Below the pieces are notes generated by a model, which did no database searches, had not been told where the DNA came from, and worked only from the letters and a program-made list of their open reading frames with translations. Shown here in pieces: positions 1-4,216 of a stretch of DNA of 6,021 bases. The DNA is taken from assembly GCA_023432075.1 (NCBI GenBank), contig JAEYVD010000799.1, positions 1 to 6,021 on the forward strand. The letters run 5' to 3'. This DNA is from Pseudomonadota bacterium. Its GTDB lineage: Bacteria > Pseudomonadota > Gammaproteobacteria > Burkholderiales > Burkholderiaceae_B. The stretch's first letter is position 1. Each line of letters opens with the position of its first letter. The position numbers and the translations under genes are program-made.

Positions 1-38
1 CTGCTGATCATCGTAGCCAAGTCCTGGCTGGATAACAT
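1..38 (-). CDS. Possible start of a divergent gene leaving the window (partial)
   Basis: On the minus strand an ATG at 38-36 opens a frame that stays open to the window edge and reads MLSSQDLATMIS. A second in-frame ATG at 11-9 has an AGGA about 10 nt upstream. The opening (M)L-S-SQDL resembles the N-terminus of some LysR-type regulators as I remember them, but twelve residues cannot establish a family. A gene here would be divergent from the TetR-family gene and would share the AT-rich operator patch, a common layout for TetR regulators and their targets. The ATG at 38 has no visible Shine-Dalgarno sequence, and the plus strand is also open in one frame over this stretch. The call therefore rests on position and a short frame only. 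Confidence 0.3.
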   Translation of the reverse strand, partial: MLSSQDLATMIS

Positions 39-44
39 TGTTAT
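32..44. promoter_or_regulatory. Palindromic candidate operator 1
   Basis: ATAACA-T-TGTTAT is a perfect 13-bp palindrome around one central base. It overlaps the -35 element of the predicted promoter of the TetR-family gene. TetR-family repressors typically bind short palindromes in their own promoter, so autoregulation is the natural inference. The binding protein is not shown by the sequence. Confidence 0.5.
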
Positions 45-54
45 TAATAAAAAT
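37..54. promoter_or_regulatory. Palindromic candidate operator 2, overlapping the first
   Basis: ATTgTTATTAATAAaAAT is an 18-bp inverted repeat with 16 of 18 positions symmetric and a perfect core TTATTAATAA at 41-50. It covers the -35 element and much of the spacer of the predicted promoter. It shares bases with palindrome 32-44, so two dimers could bind on offset faces of the helix. The patch is strikingly AT-rich in otherwise GC-rich DNA. This could also be a simple AT-rich promoter element rather than a specific operator. Confidence 0.45.
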
Positions 55-66
55 CGTCGATATGAT
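38..66 (+). promoter_or_regulatory. Sigma70-like promoter of the tetR-thioesterase operon
   Basis: The -35 hexamer TTGTTA (38-43, 4 of 6 matches to TTGACA) is separated by exactly 17 bp from the -10 hexamer TATGAT (61-66, 5 of 6 matches to TATAAT). Transcription would start near 73. This leaves a leader of about 22 nt before the ATG at 95 and places the ATG at 62 inside the -10 box, which decides the start choice for the TetR-family gene. The overlapping palindromes would let a bound repressor block RNA polymerase. Confidence 0.55.
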
Positions 67-94
67 CAGTGGCATCGAACCACCGCCCAGCCCT

Positions 95-709
95 ATGTCC
101 ACCCCCTCCCCTCGCGCCGACCGCAACGAACGACTCAGCGCCCTGCGCCGGCAGATCATCCTGGATGCCGCGCAGCGCGTGTTCGAGCGCGATGGTCTCG
201 AAAAAACGACGATCCGGGCGATCGCCAAGGAGGCCGGATGCACCACGGGCGCCATCTACCCCTGGTTCGCGGGCAAGGAAGCGCTGTATGGCGAATTGCT
301 GGACGAATCGCTGCAGCGGCTGCACGTGCATCTGGAGCAGGCGGGACAGGCCGCGGCGCCGCAGGCGGCCGCGCGTGGCGTGATCCGCGCGTTCTTCGGG
401 TATTACGCCGAGCGGCGCACGGACTTTTCCCTGGGTCTGTATCTGTTCCAGGGACTCGGGCCGCGCGGGCTGGGCCGCGACATGGACGAAAAGCTCAACA
501 CCCGGCTGCGGCAATCCATCGATCTCATCGGCCAGGCGCTGTCGCGCACGAAGGGCTGGCGGGACGAGGCCGTGCAGGCCGAACAGATGAACGTGTTCAC
601 CTACCTGATGGGGCTGTTGCTGCTGCTGCACACGCGCCGTCTCAAATCCCTGGGCCAGCAGGCCGACGCGCTGCTGGACAACTACTGCCTCGCCCTGGAA
701 CAACGATGA
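95..709 (+). CDS. TetR/AcrR-family transcriptional regulator
   Basis: This is a DNA-binding repressor of 204 residues, typical for the TetR family. The N-terminal helix-turn-helix domain is clear. Helix 1 covers roughly residues 17-33 (QIILDAAQRVFERDG), helix 2 covers TTIRAIAKEAG at 38-48, and the recognition helix TTGAIYPWF (50-58) is followed by the family's K-E-x-L-Y at 61-65. The rest (about 75-204) is the helical ligand-binding and dimerisation domain, whose sequence does not reveal the ligand. The ATG at 95 was chosen because the predicted -10 box covers the in-frame ATG at 62, and the in-frame TTG at 38 is the -35 element. No strong Shine-Dalgarno precedes 95, so 62 (215 residues) remains possible. 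The stop overlaps the next start by 4 bp (ATGA), so the regulator probably controls its own operon. An effector such as an acyl-CoA is suggested only by the thioesterase neighbour. Confidence 0.93.
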   Translation: MSTPSPRADRNERLSALRRQIILDAAQRVFERDGLEKTTIRAIAKEAGCTTGAIYPWFAGKEALYGELLDESLQRLHVHLEQAGQAAAPQAAARGVIRAFFGYYAERRTDFSLGLYLFQGLGPRGLGRDMDEKLNTRLRQSIDLIGQALSRTKGWRDEAVQAEQMNVFTYLMGLLLLLHTRRLKSLGQQADALLDNYCLALEQR

Positions 710-1149
710 CCGCAACCGCCCTCGCCGCCGACGCCCGCGCGCCGCTGATCAGCCTTGCCGAGTTTCACGTGCTGCTGGCAGACCAGCACCCGTTCTCGAT
801 GCTTCTGGGAATCGACGTGCTGCACATCGGCCGCGGCACGGCGCACGCGGTGCTGCCCGCGCGTGACACGCATCAGCGGCTGGGCGGCATCGTGGCCGGG
901 CCGATGCTGATGGGGCTTGCCGACCTGGCCATGTATGCGGCGGTCGTGGGCGCCACCGGCCAGGCGCATGCGGTCACGGCCAGCCTGACCATCAACTTCC
1001 TGCGCAAAAGCCCGGCGGGCGCCATTCATGCTCATGCCCGCCTGTTGAAGGTGGGCCGCCTTTCCGCGGGAGAAGTCGTGCTGACGGGAGAAGGCTCGGA
1101 CGAGCCGGTCGCCCATATCGTGAGCACGTGGTCGGTGCCCAAGCCATGA
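706..1149 (+). CDS. PaaI-family hotdog-fold thioesterase
   Basis: This 147-residue protein has the length and pattern of a single-domain hotdog acyl-CoA thioesterase of the PaaI/YbgC-like group, which hydrolyses acyl-CoA thioesters in the cytoplasm. The diagnostic block is residues 60-79: GGIVAGP, then LMGLADLAMY. It corresponds to the G-G-x-x-x-G-P-x-L-M-x-L-A-D signature, with Asp73 as the likely catalytic acid. A second conserved block follows at about 91-101 (TASLTINFLRK). The ATG at 706 overlaps the TGA of the TetR-family gene, with a GGAA about 6 nt upstream, and the gene's own stop overlaps the next start by 4 bp. The substrate is not readable from sequence. An aromatic or short-chain acyl-CoA is plausible from the family, and control by the upstream repressor is inferred from the operon layout. 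Confidence 0.88.
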   Translation: MTATALAADARAPLISLAEFHVLLADQHPFSMLLGIDVLHIGRGTAHAVLPARDTHQRLGGIVAGPMLMGLADLAMYAAVVGATGQAHAVTASLTINFLRKSPAGAIHAHARLLKVGRLSAGEVVLTGEGSDEPVAHIVSTWSVPKP

Positions 1150-1580
1150 GTCCGCGCGTCAGCATCGTCGGCATGGGCAGGATCGGCACGCTGGCTGCGC
1201 GTCGGCTGCTGGCCGCCGATCCCGACATTGCGCTGACGCTTTATGACATCGAGGCGGACCGCTGCGAGGCCTTCCGCGGCAACGCGACGCTGGCGACCTC
1301 GGCACGCGAAGCGCTGGCCGAGTCCGACACCATCGTGCTGGCCCTGCCCCGGGAACGCGAGATCGACCGCACGCTGGAGCGTTTCAGCGACGGGCAGGTC
1401 ACCGCGCCCATCGCCGGCAAGCTGATCATCGACCTGGATCCGCCGCCGGCCGACCGGATGCGGCAGCTGGACCGGGCCATTGCATGCGCGGGCGGGCGCT
1501 ACACCTGCACGCCGCTGCAGGCCGGCGCGGCGGCTGGCGCCGAGGCCCGCCTACTGGATGCGCTGAACCGTCCGGCCTGA
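1146..1580 (+). CDS. NAD-binding-domain-only protein of the 3-hydroxyisobutyrate/6-phosphogluconate dehydrogenase superfamily
   Basis: This 144-residue protein is a Rossmann domain. It has a beta strand and dinucleotide loop at 5-14 (VSIVGMGRIG, matching G-x-G-x-x-G), an acidic Asp34 ending beta 2 (LTLYDIE), which favours NAD over NADP, and a beta 4 segment at about 61-68 (DTIVLALP). The block at 116-131 (AGGRYTCTPLQAGAAA) occupies the place of the family's DAPVSGG substrate loop but is degenerate. Family enzymes are about 290 residues and need a C-terminal all-helical domain with the catalytic Lys and the dimer interface. None of that is present, and the plus strand beyond 1580 is antisense to PAP2. 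The ATG at 1146 lies in an ATGA overlap with the thioesterase stop and has no clear Shine-Dalgarno, so translation is probably coupled. It may be a decayed gene or a genuinely short NAD-binding protein. It is unlikely to be an active dehydrogenase alone. Confidence 0.75.
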   Translation: MSPRVSIVGMGRIGTLAARRLLAADPDIALTLYDIEADRCEAFRGNATLATSAREALAESDTIVLALPREREIDRTLERFSDGQVTAPIAGKLIIDLDPPPADRMRQLDRAIACAGGRYTCTPLQAGAAAGAEARLLDALNRPA

Positions 1581-2318
1581 CACGTGCAGCCGCTCGACGG
1601 CCGCCACGCACAAGACCAGCCACCCGAGGCTGACGGCGAACCCGGCCACGACGTCGCTGGCGAAATGCACCTGCAGGAGGATGCGGCTCAGGCCAATGGC
1701 CATGATGAGCGCAGCCATGAACGCCACGCAGGGCAGGCGCCACGCGGGCGGGGCAAAGCGCCACATCAGGTAGCAGGCCGTGCCGTACACGGCCATCGCC
1801 GCGGACGCGTGGCCACTGGGAAAACTCCAGCCGGTCGCCATGGCGTAGCCGTGGTCGTGATCCGGGCGCACGCGTTCGAACGTGTGTTTGAAAATCCAGT
1901 TGAGCGCCCCGTTCAGGCCGGTCGCGATGGCGCAAAAGAGCGCGAGCTGCCACAGCCCGCGCCATAACAGTGCGATCGTCATCAGCACGGCAACGACCGT
2001 GAGCAGGTTGCGGTCGCCCAGGTACGTGATCCAGGACAGCAGCCACAACATCGATGTGGACATGGACATGCTGAGCGCATCGGCCAGTGCGCTATCGAAC
2101 GCCACCACAGCGCCCCGGCGCTCGACGGCCAGGGCCAGCATGAGGAACAGGACGAAGGACACGGCGGCGGTGCCGGCGAACAGCGCGGCACGGCCATTCA
2201 CGGACAGCCGGCCATGGCACCGCATGAACAGCAGCGCCGCGCCGCCGGCCAGAAGCGGCAGCGCGATAAACAACGAGAGGGCATGGGCCGCGGCCCATGC
2301 CGCGTAGACATCGGTCAT
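1551..2318 (-). CDS. PAP2-superfamily membrane phosphatase
   Basis: This is an integral inner-membrane lipid phosphatase of 255 residues. All three signatures of the phosphatidic acid phosphatase type 2 superfamily are intact: K-x6-R-P at 144-152 (K144, R151, P152), PSGH at 167-170, and S-R-x5-H-x3-D at 211-222 (His218 nucleophile, Asp222, His170). Hydrophobic segments fall near residues 14-32, 44-64, 104-131, 172-186, 196-214 and 224-241. This fits a six-helix protein with its active site facing the periplasm. Likely substrates are phosphatidic acid or undecaprenyl pyrophosphate; sequence alone does not decide. The Shine-Dalgarno before the ATG at 2318 is weak. The gene lies 45 bp after the metallophosphoesterase gene, with an apparent terminator between them. 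A 22-bp perfect palindrome occupies codons 6-13. Its 3' end overlaps the convergent dehydrogenase-like gene by 30 bp. Confidence 0.93.
   Translation of the reverse strand: MTDVYAAWAAAHALSLFIALPLLAGGAALLFMRCHGRLSVNGRAALFAGTAAVSFVLFLMLALAVERRGAVVAFDSALADALSMSMSTSMLWLLSWITYLGDRNLLTVVAVLMTIALLWRGLWQLALFCAIATGLNGALNWIFKHTFERVRPDHDHGYAMATGWSFPSGHASAAMAVYGTACYLMWRFAPPAWRLPCVAFMAALIMAIGLSRILLQVHFASDVVAGFAVSLGWLVLCVAAVERLHVSGRTVQRIQ
2280..2301. repeat. 22-bp perfect palindrome in the start region of the PAP2 gene
   Basis: Two adjoining half sites, GGCATGGGCCG and its reverse complement CGGCCCATGCC, form a perfect 22-bp palindrome with no spacer. It lies in the coding sequence of the PAP2 gene, from 17 nt after the start codon. 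In mRNA it could fold as a 9-bp stem with a CGCG tetraloop. As DNA it could be a dimeric regulator site or a cruciform. The encoded stretch is part of an Ala-rich run (AAWAAAHA), and GCG/GCC alanine codons favour such symmetry by chance. Confidence 0.6.
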
Positions 2319-2330
2319 GTGTGCGCCATC

Positions 2331-2358
2331 AAAAAGAAAATCGCGCGGCGTGCGCGCG
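2331..2358 (-). terminator. Rho-independent terminator after the metallophosphoesterase gene
   Basis: On the minus strand, 5 nt after the TAG of the metallophosphoesterase gene, CGCGCG (2358-2353) can pair with CGCGCG (2347-2342) across a CACGC loop. The stem is followed by A, TTTT, C and TTTTT (2341-2331). An all-GC 6-bp stem with a T-rich tail is the expected form of an intrinsic terminator. It lies only 12 nt before the PAP2 ATG, so it could act as a partial terminator or attenuator instead. The neighbouring self-palindrome GTGCGCGCGCAC (2350-2361) offers a competing fold. Confidence 0.55.
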
Positions 2359-2363
2359 CACTG

Positions 2364-3155
2364 CTACAGCGAGACCAGCGTCTTGTCGGCGGGTGCGAAT
2401 GCGTGCGCGCCCGCCGCATAGTCCCACCGCTCTACGTGGCAAACCAGCTGGCCGTCCTCTTCGGTGCGGGTGATCACGCCCAGCGAATTGGGCACGCTGC
2501 CCCGGACGCGGTGCGAACAGGTCGTTCCGGCCTGGACGATCCAGCCCGCCGGCCCCGTCGGCGCGGTCAGCGGCAGCACGTAGGGCAAGTGTATGTGACC
2601 GCCCAGCACCAGGTCGACGCCCGCCTGCGCCCAGGCCGCGAGCGCGCGCTCACGGCCGATCAGCAAGTTGGACAGGTCGGATTCGACCTTGGCGCGCACC
2701 GGGTGGTGCGCCACGCCGCTCCGAAGCTGCCCCGGCCGGGCCTGGCGCAGCCGCTGGGCGACACGGGCGATCTGGACGTCGGAGATCTCGCCGTCCTTGC
2801 GGCGTTTGGGCCGCGTGGTGTTCACGCCGATGGCCAGCACGCCTTCGTTTTCGAACACGGGTTCAAGGATTGGTCCGAGCGCACGCTTGTAGTTGCCGTA
2901 CGGATTGAGCGCCCGTAGAAAGACGTTGAACAGCGGGATGTCGTGATTGCCGGGCACGGCCAGCACCGGCAGCGCCAGGCGCTCGATGAACCGACGGGCG
3001 GCGGCGAACTGGCTGCGGCGCGCACGCTGGGTGATATCGCCGCTGAGCACCACGAGATCGGGCGACAGCTGCCGCGCCAGGTCCAGCACGGCTTCGACGA
3101 CCGCCTTGCGCTCGGTGCCGAAATGGGTATCGGACAGATGCAGGATCCGCGTCAT
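2364..3155 (-). CDS. Calcineurin-like metallophosphoesterase
   Basis: This 263-residue cytoplasmic phosphoesterase has a two-metal active site, and every ligand motif is present in order: D-x-H at 9-11 (SDTH), GD at 39-40 (SGDIT), GNHD at 69-72, HHP at 150-152, and G-H-x-H at 186-189. The arrangement matches the class III phosphodiesterase/CpdA-like branch of the calcineurin superfamily. Members cleave cyclic nucleotides, phosphodiesters or phospholipid-linked phosphates, and the substrate here cannot be read from the motifs. No signal peptide or membrane segment is visible. The ATG at 3155 overlaps the TGA of the lipid kinase gene by 4 bp, with GGA about 8 nt upstream, so the two are almost certainly translated together. 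The partner gene makes a lipid-related substrate plausible (inference). A terminator-like hairpin follows the stop. Confidence 0.92.
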   Translation of the reverse strand: MTRILHLSDTHFGTERKAVVEAVLDLARQLSPDLVVLSGDITQRARRSQFAAARRFIERLALPVLAVPGNHDIPLFNVFLRALNPYGNYKRALGPILEPVFENEGVLAIGVNTTRPKRRKDGEISDVQIARVAQRLRQARPGQLRSGVAHHPVRAKVESDLSNLLIGRERALAAWAQAGVDLVLGGHIHLPYVLPLTAPTGPAGWIVQAGTTCSHRVRGSVPNSLGVITRTEEDGQLVCHVERWDYAAGAHAFAPADKTLVSL

Positions 3156-4126
3156 GAGCGGTCCAGGAGCTCGGGATCCGCAGGCACCACCAGGGGCAGG
3201 CGATCGCTCGCCACCTTGAATTCGAGCGGCGTATCCATCCAGGAGATTTCGCCGTCCATCGCCACCTTGACCCGGCGGCGACCACGCACGCCCACCGTGA
3301 GCTTGTCGAACGCGAAATTGATCACGTTCTCGGCCTCGCCCAGCCGGCTTAGCAGGCCCCGCACCAGCAGGCCATAGAGCGCCAGCGTGCCGACGGGCCG
3401 CGCCGCCATGGCGACCAGTTGGTTCCGATCGAGCCCGTCGTTTTCGATGCCGATATGTTCAAGCTGCAGTTTGTTGTTGCCCACCACCAGCGTCGGCGAC
3501 GTCAAGCTGCGGGACTTGCCCTCGAATTCGAGCTGCAGGCCAAGCTGGCGCGGTTCACGCCACAGCGTGACCAGGCCCGACCACAGAGCGACCCAGCGCC
3601 GGCGCCCGTAGCGCTGCTTGTAGGCTTCGCGGTCTTCCAGCAATTGCGGATACAGGCCAAGGCTGGCGTTCACGAGGAACAGGCGGCCGTTCAGCAGGCC
3701 GACCTGCACCGGCCGGATGGTGCCTTGCAGGAACCCGCGCAGCGCCACGTCCGTCTCTTGCGAGATGCCGTAGGTGCGGCCGAAATAATTGAAGGTGCCT
3801 TGGGGCAGGATGCCGAAAGGCACGCCCTGTCCCAGCACCGCGCCCGCCACGGCATTGAGCGTGCCATCGCCGCCCGCGGCGATGACGACGCCCTGCTCGT
3901 CCTGCGCGCGCTTGACCGCCTGGCGCGCCACGTCCGTCAGCCGCGACGGATCGTCGACCGGCATGAGTTCGTAGCGCCGCCCGGCCTCGTCGAGGATTGT
4001 CCGGATGGTGTCCTGCAAGACCTGCGCGTCGCCGCGCCCCGATCCTTTATTGAGGACGATGAATAGGGGTTCTGTTCCCGTGAGGGGTCGAGCCGCTGTT
4101 GCCGGGCTCTGCTCGGATGGCGTCAT
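3152..4126 (-). CDS. Diacylglycerol kinase-family lipid kinase
   Basis: This 324-residue protein resembles the YegS/DgkB/sphingosine-kinase family, which transfers phosphate from ATP to a lipid hydroxyl such as diacylglycerol at the membrane surface. The N-terminal catalytic domain shows NKGSG at 26-30, the nucleotide-binding GGDGT at 85-89, and PQGTFNYFGR at 108-117, where many relatives have P-L-G-T-x-N-D. The Asp of that last motif is Tyr114 here, as in a subgroup with GTFNHF. The C-terminal beta domain carries the conserved DGE at 291-293. The ATG at 4126 was chosen because the only upstream in-frame start, GTG at 4183, falls inside a 14-bp hairpin stem and would add an atypical basic leader. 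A 90-bp spacer separates it from the upstream GGT-family gene, and it is ATGA-coupled to the metallophosphoesterase gene downstream. The exact lipid substrate is unknown. Confidence 0.92.
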   Translation of the reverse strand: MTPSEQSPATAARPLTGTEPLFIVLNKGSGRGDAQVLQDTIRTILDEAGRRYELMPVDDPSRLTDVARQAVKRAQDEQGVVIAAGGDGTLNAVAGAVLGQGVPFGILPQGTFNYFGRTYGISQETDVALRGFLQGTIRPVQVGLLNGRLFLVNASLGLYPQLLEDREAYKQRYGRRRWVALWSGLVTLWREPRQLGLQLEFEGKSRSLTSPTLVVGNNKLQLEHIGIENDGLDRNQLVAMAARPVGTLALYGLLVRGLLSRLGEAENVINFAFDKLTVGVRGRRRVKVAMDGEISWMDTPLEFKVASDRLPLVVPADPELLDRS

Positions 4127-4177
4127 GCGACAAACATACCCTAAGCGGGCAAAGCGCCGCAAGACGCCGCGAAGCAC

Positions 4178-4212
4178 ACGCACGCACGCTTTGTAAGCAA
4201 GCGTGCGTGCGT
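4178..4212 (-). terminator. 14-bp perfect hairpin between the GGT-family gene and the lipid kinase gene
   Basis: ACGCACGCACGCTT (4178-4191) and AAGCGTGCGTGCGT (4199-4212) are exact reverse complements around a 7-nt loop, giving a 14-bp stem. It begins 4 nt after the stop of the GGT-family gene, the usual place for a terminator. Neither strand has a T-run after the stem, so it is not a standard intrinsic terminator. It may act with Rho or protect the 3' end of the mRNA. Each arm consists of three tandem ACGC/GCGT units plus TT. A duplicated AAGC (4195-4202) allows the loop to slip to a 3-nt form. Confidence 0.5.
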
Positions 4213-4216
4213 CCGC

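Noticed and set aside
4..69. An 8-bp inverted repeat, CTGATCAT (4-11) and ATGATCAG (62-69), centred on the operator patch
   Set aside because: The arms are short and widely separated, contain the self-palindrome TGATCA, and coincide with start-codon-like ATGs. Chance is an adequate explanation without comparative data.
238..705. A long 5' extension of the thioesterase frame starting at 238
   Set aside because: The upstream part lies within the TetR-family gene in another frame, is Arg/Ala/Gly-rich and has no domain. The ATG at 706 in the ATGA overlap gives a normal 147-residue hotdog protein.
44..715. A 223-codon antisense open frame opposite the TetR-family gene
   Set aside because: Its translation is a low-complexity Arg/Gln/Ala-rich sequence with no recognisable motif. 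Antisense frames stay open by chance in GC-rich genes, and the sense strand carries a clear helix-turn-helix.
1426..2046. Antisense and alternate-frame open frames across the dehydrogenase and PAP2 genes
   Set aside because: They are Arg/Pro-rich shadow frames with no motifs. The PAP2 frame with its three intact signatures explains this stretch.
2350..2361. The 12-bp self-palindrome GTGCGCGCGCAC as a separate operator
   Set aside because: It overlaps the terminator stem, is simple alternating CG, and has no link to a promoter element.
4127..4183. A GTG start at 4183 for the lipid kinase
   Set aside because: It lies inside the 14-bp hairpin stem, adds a basic leader atypical for the family, and the ATG at 4126 gives a normal length.
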